Assembly: GCA_000435635.1 (NCBI GenBank)
Contig: FR882123.1
Coordinates: 4,353-68,352, forward strand
DNA length: 64,000 bases
Source of the DNA: Prevotella sp. CAG:1320
Lineage (GTDB): Bacteria > Bacteroidota > Bacteroidia > Bacteroidales > Bacteroidaceae
Direction: 5' to 3'
Shown here: piece by piece, positions 17,091 to 27,372 of the stretch
How positions within the stretch are numbered: position 1 is the first letter of the stretch
Layout: the number at the start of each line of letters is the position of its first letter
Translations under genes and position numbers: made by a program
Notes under the pieces: generated by a model
Told to the model about the DNA's origin: nothing
The model's input: only the letters and a program-made list of their open reading frames with translations
Database searches by the model: none

Positions 17091-18908
17091 CTAAACTTGA
17101 GAGAGAAAGTCTTCCAACGCGCTTTCCGCTACGTCACCCATCTGGAACTCTCGCTCCGCGTCGTAGCGGATATTGTTTTTCCACTCTTTTTCGGCCTTTT
17201 CGCAAGCCAGCCGTATGCGTCGGGCGTCTTCATCCGTCATGGTTTCCAGTTGGCAGACATCCAACGCCATCTTGTAGGCGAAGTTCCATCGGTGCTCATC
17301 ATAGTGGGAGTGGACGAGACGTAGCCGTGCCTCAAGTTGCTCCATTGAGGCTACCGCTCCTTGTTTGATGTCTTCTGTGAGCGATTCCAGTTCCTCTTGC
17401 GGCAGCAGCATGCCTCCCAGGTCAATCCACTCTCCCGTTCCTACGATGCTGCCAGGCAAGTCTATGCGCTCTCTGTCCAATGCTTGCCCAAGGAAAAGGC
17501 GGATGGCCATGTCGTAGTACTTGATGCCCCGTTGCAGGGCATTGTTCTTGATGACACATCCTTGATAGTGATAGCTGGCCACGTTTTCCCCTTCCTCTTT
17601 GCGCAGGGTCTCGAGCGTTTTCTTGCCCTTGAGGCACGCTTTCACGGTCAAGGGGGAGAGCCAGTCGTAGTCTATGATGCCTTTGCCTCCATGGCGGGGA
17701 CGCATGTCTCGCTTGGGCCATTTGTGAATGTCGCGATAGGTTCCCACGGTGCAAAGGTTGCGGCCGGGAACGATATAGGTGGTATCGCCCATGCCGAAAA
17801 GATAGGAGAAAGGCAGGTCTTCTACATTGGGGTGGGTGAGTATCTTGCCCATGCACATCGAGAAAGCGCCGATAGTGGCTGGCCATGCCACGTGCGCTCC
17901 GCTGGCGGTCTTGCAGCCGCGGTGCAGAGTGCCCCAATGGATGGGTCCCATTTTATAGGCGTGGTTGGAGTAATTGGTGCCCGAGCCTGCGTTGTAAAAG
18001 GAGTACATGCCCCCGATAAGCAACGAGCTTTTGTGGTGGCTTACGGTGAATGGGCCGCAGAAGGCGGCGCATGTCTCCCCATTGTCGATGTAAGAGTTGG
18101 CGAAGAGCAAGGTGGATTCCAGGGAGGCACCCTTGCCTACATGGCATGCCTCGCCCACCAACGAGTTGCTTATTTTTGCCCCGTCCAGCACGGAAGCTCC
18201 TGCCTGTACGATGCTATTGTCCACGATGACATCATGGCCTAGGTAGGTGCTGCTCTCAGGAGTGCTTAGTATGGTGCATTCCGCAAGCCGCGAGACACCA
18301 TATATTTCCACGTCTTCCCCTATGATGGCGTTGGTGATTTCCGTGGCGCTTACTATTTTCGAGCGGTGGCCTATTTGTCCTCTTTCCCGTTTCTCCTGGG
18401 CTATTTGGCGCAGGGCAATGCGGCGCAGGCTTTCCCGCGCCAGCCTGTCATCGGCGTATAAGGCCATGAGGGCTGCCACTTGGGGCGAGAGACCCGCATA
18501 CAGCGTTACGTTCTCTTCTCCTCCCTCGTTGAGCACGGCGATGGTGTTGCCTTGCCCGAAAGTGGCATCGGGGGCGCAACTCAATTTGCCCACGTTGGAG
18601 ATATAGCATTCGTCCCCTATGTCGTACCGGTGGATGTAACAGCCCACGCCTTCTATCAGGCAGTTGTCGCCGATAGTGACATCCTTGAGCGTGGCGTGCC
18701 TGATGCCCGTGGGAAGGCTGAAGCCCTCCTCCAGTTCCATGCGCTGCTCGTAGACTCCCAACTTGATTTCCCCATAGAAGTGGGTGTCCGTGACTGTGTC
18801 GGCGAGGAAGTCCTCGGCCACGTAGATGGTGGACCAGTCTTCGGCGGTGCAGCCTTGCCTCTCCAGGGCGGCTACCTCATCCAGCGTTAAACTCCTGTAA
18901 TCTTCCAT
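17091..18908 (-). CDS. DUF4954 family protein with left-handed beta-helix repeats
   Basis: 605 residues. The N-terminal two thirds carry hexapeptide-type repeats (for example [18 protein letters not shown] and [17 protein letters not shown]), the left-handed beta-helix of acyltransferases and nucleotide-sugar enzymes; the C-terminal third is helical and charged. The gene matches the DUF4954 family common in Bacteroidales, for which I know no proven function; an acyl- or sugar-transfer role is suggested by the fold only. It starts 11 bp after hflX and probably shares its transcript. Confidence 0.8.
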   Translation of the reverse strand: MEDYRSLTLDEVAALERQGCTAEDWSTIYVAEDFLADTVTDTHFYGEIKLGVYEQRMELEEGFSLPTGIRHATLKDVTIGDNCLIEGVGCYIHRYDIGDECYISNVGKLSCAPDATFGQGNTIAVLNEGGEENVTLYAGLSPQVAALMALYADDRLARESLRRIALRQIAQEKRERGQIGHRSKIVSATEITNAIIGEDVEIYGVSRLAECTILSTPESSTYLGHDVIVDNSIVQAGASVLDGAKISNSLVGEACHVGKGASLESTLLFANSYIDNGETCAAFCGPFTVSHHKSSLLIGGMYSFYNAGSGTNYSNHAYKMGPIHWGTLHRGCKTASGAHVAWPATIGAFSMCMGKILTHPNVEDLPFSYLFGMGDTTYIVPGRNLCTVGTYRDIHKWPKRDMRPRHGGKGIIDYDWLSPLTVKACLKGKKTLETLRKEEGENVASYHYQGCVIKNNALQRGIKYYDMAIRLFLGQALDRERIDLPGSIVGTGEWIDLGGMLLPQEELESLTEDIKQGAVASMEQLEARLRLVHSHYDEHRWNFAYKMALDVCQLETMTDEDARRIRLACEKAEKEWKNNIRYDAEREFQMGDVAESALEDFLSQV

Positions 18909-18919
18909 AGGGGTGGTGG

Positions 18920-20176
18920 TTAGAGGCTGTCCTCCACTTGTGGGTAGAGGAAGTCGTTATACGGATATTTCTGTACGTGCAGCTCTCGCACTTTCTTGTA
19001 GAGGATATCTCTCAGCTCGTCTATGTTTTCCCGTTGCTTGGCGGAGATGAAGAGGCAGCTGTCACTTAGCTTGCCCATCCACGTGCGCTTCAGCTCTTCC
19101 AGGGTGACGTTCTCGCGGGTGGCGGGGGTGAGGTCGTCTTCTTCCTTTTCCACCCAGGTGTAGCTGTCTATCTTGTTGAAGATAATCATGGAGGGTTTCT
19201 CGGCGCAGCCCAGGTCTTTGAGGGTGTTCTCCACCACCTGTATCTGCTCCTCGAAATCGGGGTGGGAGATGTCCACCACGTGGAGCAGCAAGTCGGCCTC
19301 CCTCACCTCGTCCAGCGTCGACTTGAAGGAGTCCACCAGGTCGGTGGGCAGTTTGCGGATGAAGCCCACAGTGTCTGCCAAGAGGAAAGGCAGGTTGTCG
19401 ATGACGACCTTGCGCACCGTGGTGTCCAGCGTGGCGAAGAGCTTGTTCTCGGCGAAGACCTCGCTCTTGGCCAGGAGGTTCATCAGCGTGCTCTTGCCCA
19501 CGTTGGTGTATCCCACCAGGGCCACGCGTATCAGCCGGCCGCGGTTCTTGCGCTGCGTGGCCTTTTGCCTGTCTATCTCCTGCAGCCGCTGCTTCAGCAG
19601 GCTGACACGCTGCAGGATGATGCGGCGGTCCATTTCCAGCTGCGTCTCTCCGGGGCCTCGCAGTCCCACGGAGCCTTTGCCCCCGCCCGAGCCGGAACCG
19701 CCTCCTTGCCGCTCCAGGTGGGTCCACAGCCTTTGCAGCCGGGGCAGCATGTAGCGGTATTGGGCCAGCTCCACTTGCGTCTTGGCGTTGGCGGTCTGCG
19801 CCCTCATGGCGAAGATGTCGAGTATGAGCGAGGTGCGGTCCAGTATCTTCACCCCCAGCTCCGCCTCGATGTTCCTTATCTGCTTGGCGGACAGCTCGTC
19901 GTCGAATATGACCATGCCAATCTCTCGGTCGGCCTCCTCTTCCTGTTTGATGTATAGCTTGATTTCCTCCAGCTTGCCCTTGCCCACGTAGGTGACCTGG
20001 CTGGGGGCCGCCACGCGCTGGGTGAACCGCTTCACGGTGACGGCTCCCGCCGTGTCGGCCAGGAACTCCAGCTCGTCCAGGTATTCCTTGGTCTTGGCCT
20101 CGTCTTGCTCTTGGGTGATGAGGCCCACGAGTATGGCGGTTTCAGCCTTGGCCTCTGATATTACGAATTCTTTCAT
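18920..20176 (-). CDS. hflX: GTPase HflX
   Basis: 418 residues. A ribosome-associated GTPase that rescues stalled or stressed ribosomes. The N-terminal HflX domain includes FDDELSAKQIRNIEAELGVK and DRTSLILDIFAMRA; the linker has the Gly-rich motif GPGETQLEMDRR; the G domain has G1 GYTNVGKST, G3 DTVGF and G4 NKID. The frame stays open to 20350, but that extension would run through the promoter at 20201 and into the tandem repeat, so the ATG at 20176 is chosen. Confidence 0.93.
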   Translation of the reverse strand: MKEFVISEAKAETAILVGLITQEQDEAKTKEYLDELEFLADTAGAVTVKRFTQRVAAPSQVTYVGKGKLEEIKLYIKQEEEADREIGMVIFDDELSAKQIRNIEAELGVKILDRTSLILDIFAMRAQTANAKTQVELAQYRYMLPRLQRLWTHLERQGGGSGSGGGKGSVGLRGPGETQLEMDRRIILQRVSLLKQRLQEIDRQKATQRKNRGRLIRVALVGYTNVGKSTLMNLLAKSEVFAENKLFATLDTTVRKVVIDNLPFLLADTVGFIRKLPTDLVDSFKSTLDEVREADLLLHVVDISHPDFEEQIQVVENTLKDLGCAEKPSMIIFNKIDSYTWVEKEEDDLTPATRENVTLEELKRTWMGKLSDSCLFISAKQRENIDELRDILYKKVRELHVQKYPYNDFLYPQVEDSL

Positions 20177-20200
20177 TTGCGCTTTGGGTTTATACGCTTG

Positions 20201-20208
20201 CAAAGATA
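20201..20208 (-). promoter_or_regulatory. -7 box TATCTTTG for hflX
   Basis: Exact TAnnTTTG on the minus strand, 24 bp upstream of the ATG at 20176. This decides the start codon. Confidence 0.8.
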
Positions 20209-20302
20209 GTGAGAATTGGCCACAACGCAAAATAAATGGCCGCTTTTGTGGCGGCCATGCCCGGGAGGCGCCTCTGCCGGGGTGTGTCAAGCCCCCGCCG
20301 AG

Positions 20303-20436
20303 AAGGGTATCTGATACTCTCCGCGAAGGGTATTCGTGACCCTCCGTCAAGGGTATCTGATACTCTTCGTCAAGGGTATCTGATACTCTTCATCAAGGGT
20401 ATCTGATACTCTTCACCAAGGGTCACTGTGACTCTT
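20303..20436. repeat. Phased palindrome array D: six words, 23-bp pitch
   Basis: Six units have centres at 20312, 20335, 20358, 20381, 20404 and 20427. Four carry GGGTATCTGATACTC; unit 2 is GGGTATTCGTGACCC and unit 6 is GGGTCACTGTGACTC, where both arms have changed together (GTATC/GATAC to GTCAC/GTGAC). Flanking CTTCnnCAA is partly conserved, so this array is closer to a simple tandem repeat than the others. It separates ccsBA from hflX and abuts the ccsBA stop codon. Confidence 0.9.
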
Positions 20437-22677
20437 CTACGCGTAGGAATGCATGCCGCCGAGGAAGTAGTTCACGCCGAAGTAGGTCATGACGATGGAG
20501 AGGAAGGCCAGCGTCATGAATAGGTGGTAGCCCACGGGGTGGCGCAGGAAGGGCAATGATCCCTGGTGGGCGGCCACGGCATAGACCATCAACGTGATGA
20601 GCCCCCATGTCTCTTTTGCGTCCCAACTCCAATAAGTGCCCCAAGAGATGTTGGCCCAAATGGCCCCGACGAATATGCCGATGGCCAGCAGGGCCAGCGC
20701 GGGGTAGAGCATCAGGCGGGAGAGTATGGTCAGTGAGCCGAGTTGTTGCCCGAGGCCTTCCTTGCCCCTCTTTCCCTTCATGCCATGGACTAGCAGGGCG
20801 GTCACCCCGCAGACGAAGGTGAGCGACAGCAAGGCGAAGCCCATCATGATGACGGAGACGTGCAGGCTGAGCAGGGGGGAGGAGAGCACGGGCATGACGT
20901 GGCCTATCTGCGGGTCCATTTGGTTGATGTGGGAGACCAGGAGGAAAAATCCCGACATCATCAGCCCGAAGGGAAGCGCCATGCGGAAGCGGCTGTAGGC
21001 CACGAGGGAGAGCGCCATGACGAACCACGCCATGGTGAGCATGGTCTCGTAGCCATTGGCCATGGGGACCCTGCCGCTGACAGTCCAGCGTAGGCCGAGG
21101 CAGAGCGTGAGCGCGAGGAAAGGGAGGGAGAGCAGCGTCCAGCCCAGGAAGGGGCGGTAGAGGAGGCGCGGGGAATGGCTTCCGCGCGACATGCCCCACA
21201 GGGTGAGAACGAAAAGGAACAGCCCCACGCCAAGGTTGAACATGAAAAGCAACGTGGCGAAAGGGATGCTGTTATAGAGGCGTTCCGCCTGCCATCGCGT
21301 CTCCGAGGGCAGGGTAGAGCCTCCGCCCTGCCGCTGGTACTTCAGTATCTTGTCCAGTATCTGGTTGGCGCGGGCGATGTCGCCTTGCTCCACCTCGTGG
21401 CGGAAGAGGGTGAGCACGTTGGCTATGAATGCCCGTTCCTCTCCGGGAGCCAGGCTGTCAGGCACGTTGTCAGTGGGCGCGTACCATGCGACGTTCTTTC
21501 CCGCGTTCACGGGGAACATCTTGAGCGGCTTGCCCCGCGACAAGTCCATCACCATCATCAGCCGTCCGTCAAGGTCAGCGGCCTGCCGCGGGGCCTTGTC
21601 TTGCTGTCCGCTGTAGTATTGTTGGATGTATGGGCCAAGGATATATCCTCCCCTCTCGTAGTTGAAGAAATCGTTCACGGCGCATCGTCTCGGCAAGGAC
21701 AGGGCTTCTCGCAGCTCCTTGCCCTTCACGGCGACGATGGGCTCCCGCGTCCATTCTTCACTATAGAAAAGAAATCCCGTCAACACTTGTTCGGCCGTGT
21801 AGCCTTGGTAGCTGGTCTTGCCGCAGAGCTTCTTGGTGAAGTCTATGGCGAAGGTCTCCACGGGGCATATCCGGTTGTTGTACATTATATATAAGGAACC
21901 GAACTTCTCGGCGGTCTCCCTGGGCAGCACCTTGACGGCTTGCGCGGCCGGAACGCAAGCGAAGATGGCCAGCGCGGTCAGTGCCCCCTTGCGAACAAGG
22001 TCTGAGCGCAACAGCTGGCGGAATGTCCCCCGTGGGTCCAACACCATCCACACGAGCGAGAGGAAGAGCAGCCCGTAGCCCGTGTAGGTGACGGGTATGC
22101 CCCATGGGTCTGAGTTCATGGCCAGTACGCTGCCCCGCTTGTCATGGTCGTATGACATCTGGTAGAAGCGTATGCCTTTGTATTTGAAGATATTGTTCAT
22201 GCTCACGCTCGCTTTCGTTTCCTGTCCTTCTTCGATGATGGTGAACACGGATTCATAATCGGCCTCGGCTTCCGTTCCCTCGTGGTATCTCACGTGGAAT
22301 TGTTCCAGCCTTAGCTTGAAAGGCAGTTTGTGCTCGCTCACCTCCCCTCGGCTGTCCATGATGTAGTAAGTGTCCACATCTGCCTTCAGCCTTAGCTTGA
22401 TGGCTCCCCGCCACCCGGTGAGATGGGTGAGCAGCGCGCCCAGCAAGATGATGACCAGCGACAGATGGAGAATCACGATAGAGCCGCGGCGTATCTTGCG
22501 GCGCAGGAAGTAGGCTGTGCCCATTATGGCAAGCGCGGCCCATAGTGTCACGAACCACCACGAGCCATAGACGGCGGAGTGGATGAAGTCCGTGCCGCGG
22601 TATTTCTCCGCGAATGTGGCTATGGCCATGCAGGCGATGACCGTGACATAAAGGAAGGCAACTATTCTCTTCAGCAT
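20437..22677 (-). CDS. Fused CcsB/CcsA (ResB-ResC) cytochrome c synthase
   Basis: 746 residues. System II cytochrome c biogenesis protein that carries haem across the inner membrane and attaches it to CXXCH motifs. The N-terminal third is ResB-like (membrane helices near 6-23, 38-57, 66-88, then a periplasmic domain and a helix near 205); a periplasmic stretch follows; the C-terminal 260 residues have about eight helices with the haem-handling WWD-type motif WGTYWSWDAKETW. It lies downstream of a di-haem protein with two CXXCH motifs, a likely client. Confidence 0.88.
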   Translation of the reverse strand: MLKRIVAFLYVTVIACMAIATFAEKYRGTDFIHSAVYGSWWFVTLWAALAIMGTAYFLRRKIRRGSIVILHLSLVIILLGALLTHLTGWRGAIKLRLKADVDTYYIMDSRGEVSEHKLPFKLRLEQFHVRYHEGTEAEADYESVFTIIEEGQETKASVSMNNIFKYKGIRFYQMSYDHDKRGSVLAMNSDPWGIPVTYTGYGLLFLSLVWMVLDPRGTFRQLLRSDLVRKGALTALAIFACVPAAQAVKVLPRETAEKFGSLYIMYNNRICPVETFAIDFTKKLCGKTSYQGYTAEQVLTGFLFYSEEWTREPIVAVKGKELREALSLPRRCAVNDFFNYERGGYILGPYIQQYYSGQQDKAPRQAADLDGRLMMVMDLSRGKPLKMFPVNAGKNVAWYAPTDNVPDSLAPGEERAFIANVLTLFRHEVEQGDIARANQILDKILKYQRQGGGSTLPSETRWQAERLYNSIPFATLLFMFNLGVGLFLFVLTLWGMSRGSHSPRLLYRPFLGWTLLSLPFLALTLCLGLRWTVSGRVPMANGYETMLTMAWFVMALSLVAYSRFRMALPFGLMMSGFFLLVSHINQMDPQIGHVMPVLSSPLLSLHVSVIMMGFALLSLTFVCGVTALLVHGMKGKRGKEGLGQQLGSLTILSRLMLYPALALLAIGIFVGAIWANISWGTYWSWDAKETWGLITLMVYAVAAHQGSLPFLRHPVGYHLFMTLAFLSIVMTYFGVNYFLGGMHSYA

Positions 22678-22828
22678 CTCTTGTTCCGATAGATAAAGGT
22701 GTGTCTATGTTCTCTTCACGCGGCGGGTGACTGCGTAAAAAGGCCAAGCAGGCCAGGGAGTGAAGGCTTCGCGCCTGTCAGCTCCCAGCCCGCTTGACCC
22801 AAGGGAAATGATATCTGTGTCAATATCA

Positions 22829-24544
22829 TTATATGGATTGCAGGAATTTCACCACGGCGTCCCTGTCCTCTTTGGGCAAGTTGTAGAACTTCTTGGCCGA
22901 TTCAAACGCGTCGCTCTCCTGGCTGTATCCATGCCACAGGATGGCTTCCACCTCGTTGCGGGCGCGGCAGTCATGCAGCCTGTCCTGCGCTCCCGTGTTG
23001 GCCAGCGAGAGCCCTCTGCCCCACAGTGGAGTGGTGCGACACCATGAGTTGTGTATGTCATTTATCATGTGCAGGCGGTGTTGCACGAAGTCAGAATAGG
23101 GATAGATGGTTTGGTTGGGATACTTGGGCAGGTCTTTCCCGGCGATGACGTCAGGTCTCCAGTAGTTGTCGCTGCCCGTTGTCCACGATGGGCGATGGCA
23201 ACTGGCGCATCCCATCTCCATGAAGAGTTGTTTGCCACGCTGCACGTCGGGATCTTGCAGGTTGCGGGCCCTGGGGATGGCCAAGCCCCTGTGCCATACC
23301 ATGAAGGCGTAGAAATTGTCTGTGCTCATCTCGGGCGTGAAATTGTGCCAGCTGTTCTCGAATTGGTTGGTCTTGGGCGAGAGCAGGTTCCTCACGGCCT
23401 CCGCGATGCCTTCGTCGGTGCCGTCAGCGTAGTAGGGTGAGGTGGGGTCAGCCTTGATGGCGGCTATTACCTGTGGATTCCTGGCCATGGCTTCCGCCCA
23501 AGCGTCGGTGGTGTACAGGTAGGGACGGTCGGGACGGCTCACGTTCGGTATGTTCCACATGGCGTTGGCTCCCGCTCCGTCTTGCAGCGAGGCCCTGGTC
23601 AGCGCGTAGGTATATCTTTTCACCATGCCTTCCACGGGTGTTCCGTCTGCCAGCGCGCCAGGACTGGTCCAGTTGGTGTAGTATGCGGATGAGGCCCAGT
23701 CGTTGGCTCCCTTGTCCCACATGGCGGGATTCAAGTCCGCGCCCGCCGCGGCTTCCTTGGCGTATTGCTCCTTGAGAGCGCTCTCAGGGATAGCGTCTAT
23801 GAGTCCCGTTCCTATGATGCCGATGGTGGACTCCAGGCGCACTTCGATGTTTGTCGGCTGAGGATAGGTGTTGAACGCGGTCGTGGGGATGGTGACCTCT
23901 GGGTATATCAGCTCGTATTTCTCCCCGTCCGGGAACTCTGTGGCGGAAAGTCCGCTGGGCATGTCGCCCGACAGGGTTTTCCAGGTGATGTTTATCTGCT
24001 CCTCGTCCACGGGGGGCAGGAAGGGCGATACGGCTTGCGTTTGGGGCATGCCGGTTACTTCGGCTATATAAGGGCCGTCATTGCTGCCCGGCTTATCGGG
24101 AGTGTAGATGACCAAGAGGTATCCGTTGCCATATTGGGCAGCCCTGTAGGCATCCTGTCTCTTGCCGTGTCCGTATCCTGGGTGGCAATCTATGCAGGAG
24201 GTGCGCACGGAGGCGGGACCCAGTCCGTTGAAGGGGGGTGTGCTGAGGGTGACGTTGCGCTCAAAGAACATTTCTCCCAGGTTGAATTCGTCGATTAGCC
24301 CTTGGTTGGTCACGGCTGGAGTCTCGTCCTCATAGCATCCGGGAGATATGTTTTCCGTGGTGCCTAGCTTGCCTCCGGGATACCATTCATCGGCGGAGAA
24401 ATTGCCCACGGCCTTGCCCACGTAGGTATAGTCATCAGTGGGTGTGTAGTTGTCTGCTCCAGGATTGTCGTCTTTGCATGCCGCTAGCGATAGAGCCAGT
24501 CCGCTCATGAGGAGGCATGCGCATGTGTGTCTTGTTGTTCTCAT
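22829..24544 (-). CDS. Di-haem oxidoreductase family lipoprotein
   Basis: 571 residues. A lipoprotein signal (SLALSLAAC, lipobox Cys about residue 23) is followed by Asp and Asn, then two haem c motifs, CIDCH (about 117-121) and CASCH (about 446-450). The sequence fits the DHOR/DUF1111 family related to di-haem peroxidases, often found next to imelysins. The exported location and haems suggest electron transfer or redox handling of iron near the outer membrane. An AT-rich hairpin (AATGATAT/ATATCATT, 22807-22830) overlaps its end. Third gene of the porin-imelysin-DHOR set; ccsBA follows after 151 bp. Confidence 0.85.
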   Translation of the reverse strand: MRTTRHTCACLLMSGLALSLAACKDDNPGADNYTPTDDYTYVGKAVGNFSADEWYPGGKLGTTENISPGCYEDETPAVTNQGLIDEFNLGEMFFERNVTLSTPPFNGLGPASVRTSCIDCHPGYGHGKRQDAYRAAQYGNGYLLVIYTPDKPGSNDGPYIAEVTGMPQTQAVSPFLPPVDEEQINITWKTLSGDMPSGLSATEFPDGEKYELIYPEVTIPTTAFNTYPQPTNIEVRLESTIGIIGTGLIDAIPESALKEQYAKEAAAGADLNPAMWDKGANDWASSAYYTNWTSPGALADGTPVEGMVKRYTYALTRASLQDGAGANAMWNIPNVSRPDRPYLYTTDAWAEAMARNPQVIAAIKADPTSPYYADGTDEGIAEAVRNLLSPKTNQFENSWHNFTPEMSTDNFYAFMVWHRGLAIPRARNLQDPDVQRGKQLFMEMGCASCHRPSWTTGSDNYWRPDVIAGKDLPKYPNQTIYPYSDFVQHRLHMINDIHNSWCRTTPLWGRGLSLANTGAQDRLHDCRARNEVEAILWHGYSQESDAFESAKKFYNLPKEDRDAVVKFLQSI

Positions 24545-24664
24545 CTTTATAATATGGTTATTTCAGGTTGCTGGTGTAATGGACAGTGGAGGTCACGACA
24601 GCCCTTTCCCATGGCTTGCCGTGGCCTCCTGTCTTTATTTATGGTAGAGATGTATGTATGGTCA

Positions 24665-25960
24665 TCAGTTGCGCTGTATCCAGTAGTCGGCCTCGTTGAG
24701 TGCCTCGTTCAGCTGGTTGATGGCCTCCATGGCCTTGGCCACGTTGTCCAGTTCTTCGGCCGTTCCGCTATAGGCCACTTCCACGAACGCCCGTCCCTGC
24801 ATGCAGACGTTCAGCTTGTCGAAGGAAGCGTCCAGTCCTTGTTGCAGATTGCTTGCCAGCTCGGGATTGTATTTATGGAGATAGCTCATGATGGAGCTCT
24901 CATCATAGTTGGGCTGCTCTATGTTCCCGTAGAGGGCGTTCTTGATGCTGATGATATTGTCATAGAAGTCCTGGAACGACTTGTGACTATAGGGGGACTC
25001 GATGTAGTCCTGGCTGTCCTCCGCGGTTCCTTGGCCAGTGGCGGTACGCCATACTTGTCCCATTTTCTGGTCGGCCACTTCTTGGGCTATGTTCATGCAG
25101 CCAGAGTTGAGAATGGTGGATATCGCTCCCCGATCCGAGGTATAGGGCATGCCGCTCGCGGGGTGGGTGAGGGCATAGCCTGTGTAATAGCCAGGCTCGT
25201 CCATGAGGCTCCAGCCACGTGCCTGCACCCTGTCCTTGCGTGCTTGCGGAGCGTTCTCGTTCCAGTTCACCTCCAGTCTGTAGGTGTGGTCTCTCAGGTC
25301 TCCCGCCACGGCCCAGGCGAAGTCCAGCTCCAAGGCTCCGTCCACGCCGCTGCCGGCGAACTCGCTCGCGCTTTCCTCTCCCTGGAAGTCGGCTACGGTG
25401 CGGTTGGCTCCGTCACGGAAGAGCACGAACTCCAGTCCGTGGAAACCCAACCAGGAGTCCTCGTTGTTGTTGTTGCTCACGGCCTCTATAGCCTCGTTGA
25501 TGTCAAATCCCTGGGCGAATATGGTGTTCTTGTTTTCACGCAGGAAGGTAGCCAGTCCGGGGCGACTCAGCGGCCAAGTGTCTATGTGTGGGTCTATGCC
25601 CCAGTTCTCGGCGGGTCCGTAGAGCCATGCCTCGCTCTTCTCCCACCAGGCTCTCGCCTCCAGGAAGGTGGCGCATGTCTGGTCTATCTGCGTTTGGGTG
25701 AGTGTGCCTGCCGCCAGGCTGCTCCTCATAGCTTCTACCTCGTCGTAGAGCTTCTCTGAAGCGTCGGCCAATTTGTCGTAGGTGTAGTAGACCACGTCGT
25801 TGACATACTTCTCGGTGAGCGTACTCATCTCTTTCACTTTCTGGGCCTCTACCTCGGAGCCCCCGTTGTTGTCGTCGTCGCTGCAGGCGGTGAAGCCCGT
25901 GGCCGCCATGAGGCTCATGGCCATGATGGCGACGCGATGGTTGAATGTTCTCTTGTTCAT
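24665..25960 (-). CDS. Imelysin-family lipoprotein
   Basis: 431 residues. Lipoprotein signal ending TGFTAC, followed by an acidic stretch SDDDNNGG. The GxHxxE motif that defines imelysin-type iron proteins is present as GFHGLE near residues 172-177. Imelysins are helical-bundle proteins linked to iron uptake (EfeO, IrpA). Position between a porin and a di-haem oxidoreductase supports a role in periplasmic or surface iron capture. The 120-bp gap to the next gene holds no recognisable promoter. Confidence 0.88.
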   Translation of the reverse strand: MNKRTFNHRVAIMAMSLMAATGFTACSDDDNNGGSEVEAQKVKEMSTLTEKYVNDVVYYTYDKLADASEKLYDEVEAMRSSLAAGTLTQTQIDQTCATFLEARAWWEKSEAWLYGPAENWGIDPHIDTWPLSRPGLATFLRENKNTIFAQGFDINEAIEAVSNNNNEDSWLGFHGLEFVLFRDGANRTVADFQGEESASEFAGSGVDGALELDFAWAVAGDLRDHTYRLEVNWNENAPQARKDRVQARGWSLMDEPGYYTGYALTHPASGMPYTSDRGAISTILNSGCMNIAQEVADQKMGQVWRTATGQGTAEDSQDYIESPYSHKSFQDFYDNIISIKNALYGNIEQPNYDESSIMSYLHKYNPELASNLQQGLDASFDKLNVCMQGRAFVEVAYSGTAEELDNVAKAMEAINQLNEALNEADYWIQRN

Positions 25961-25998
25961 GTCTTTATGTGTTGTGTGTTGTTGATGATTGTCTTGCT

Positions 25999-27336
25999 TT
26001 ACAGGAAGAAGCCCTGGTAGGCCACGCCTATGGAGATGGAAGGCTCGTCATTGTAGGGCGTGCCGTCGGAGAGCGTCTTGTTGAACCACCGCTTGGAATA
26101 CTCGGCCTTGACCACCACTTGGGGCAGCGGGCAATAGTTCACGCCCACGGCGAAGCGGTTCTTGGCGGTGTAGTTGGCTTCTGTCTGCGACGCTTCCTTG
26201 ATGTAGGAATCATAGTATTCGTATCGGCCGAACAGGTAGAGACGTTGCCCGTCGTTCCTGAGCTTGGGTATTTGCGAGAAGATGTCATATCCCGCCTCGA
26301 TGCCTGCGGCCACGGCGTTCTTGCCCACGTCGGAGCGTTTCACGGGAGAGCTGCCACCTGCGGAGTTGTTTTTCAGCGAGCTGATGCGGGCGGCATCGGA
26401 AAGGTAACCATAGTCCACGTTTCCTCGCACGACCCAGTTCCAGCGGTCAAGCGTGAAGTCCAGTGCGCCTATGTACACGTCGCCCTTCACGTCCTTGTTC
26501 ACTTGCCCGTCGCTCTCCATGTCGTGGGGGAAGGAATTGTGGAACGCCCTGCCATAGTATCCGCTCAGGCCCACGCGCAGTCCCTTGACGGTGTAGTTGT
26601 CTAGCCTGGCGGCGAAGCCGTATTTGTTGGCCACCTTGAATTCGAAAGGAGAGCCCGCTCCTGCCTGTATCCAGTTGTCTCTGTTGAAGAGGAGCGCATC
26701 CAGTCCCGCCAGTGCTTGCACCTCGTAGCGGAAGTCTCCCAGGCGACCCCAGAAGCTGATGCCCGTATCGTGCCAAGTGCTGGGCAGTATGGTGCCCTCG
26801 CCTTCGGGGCGGTAGACGGTGAAGTAGTTGAGCGGCTCGTGGTGGGCGTTGGTGAGTCCCACGGGCACCACGATGTGGCCCACGCGGACGTTGGCCCACG
26901 GGGTGAAGCTTTTCTGTATCCAGAACTGCTCCAGCTCCACCTCTCCGCCTTTCTCGGTCTCTTGCTCCCATTCGCCTCCTTCTTCCCATTCTTTCTCCAC
27001 CGCTCCGCCGGCGCCGCCATGCTCGAACTCTATCTCGCTGGACATGGTCCAGCCCTTGCCGAAGTCATAGCTGATGTAGATGACGGCATGGGGGATGTCA
27101 AACCGCCCATGGCTGGGGTCGTTCTTGTAGGTCGCGGGGTTGCGATAGCGATAGATGTTGTCGCTGTAGAAATTGCGTGTCAGCGCGATTTCCCCGTATC
27201 CGCCCACGCTGAGGCGGTTGCCCTTGGCGTGCTGGTACACGCTGTCGGCCGCCGAGTACTGTGCCATGGCAATGCCAGGATGGAGGCAGCAGGCTGCCAA
27301 TGCGCACGCGGCAATCGTGATTCTTGTTTTTCCCAT
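25999..27336 (-). CDS. Outer-membrane porin-like beta-barrel protein
   Basis: 445 residues. Signal peptide MGKTRITIAACALAACCLHP..AMAQ, then alternating beta strands rich in aromatic residues (GKGWTMSSEIEFEHGG; WANVRVGHIVVPVGLTNAHH; VRGNVDYGYLSD) and a C-terminal strand ending in Phe-Leu (SISIGVAYQGFFL), as in barrels. A Glu- and Gly-rich loop (EKEWEEGGEWEQETEKGG) near 130 could bind cations. The frame is open to 27450 but the promoter at 27373-27380 lies inside that extension, so the ATG at 27336 is used. First gene of the iron/haem set. Confidence 0.82.
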   Translation of the reverse strand: MGKTRITIAACALAACCLHPGIAMAQYSAADSVYQHAKGNRLSVGGYGEIALTRNFYSDNIYRYRNPATYKNDPSHGRFDIPHAVIYISYDFGKGWTMSSEIEFEHGGAGGAVEKEWEEGGEWEQETEKGGEVELEQFWIQKSFTPWANVRVGHIVVPVGLTNAHHEPLNYFTVYRPEGEGTILPSTWHDTGISFWGRLGDFRYEVQALAGLDALLFNRDNWIQAGAGSPFEFKVANKYGFAARLDNYTVKGLRVGLSGYYGRAFHNSFPHDMESDGQVNKDVKGDVYIGALDFTLDRWNWVVRGNVDYGYLSDAARISSLKNNSAGGSSPVKRSDVGKNAVAAGIEAGYDIFSQIPKLRNDGQRLYLFGRYEYYDSYIKEASQTEANYTAKNRFAVGVNYCPLPQVVVKAEYSKRWFNKTLSDGTPYNDEPSISIGVAYQGFFL

Positions 27337-27372
27337 TTGTCGTTTAGAGTTTGTTTGTATTGGTTTCCGACG

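Noticed and set aside
20177..20350. 58-residue N-terminal extension of HflX
   Set aside because: It would translate the promoter and part of the 23-bp repeat array and has no likeness to HflX.
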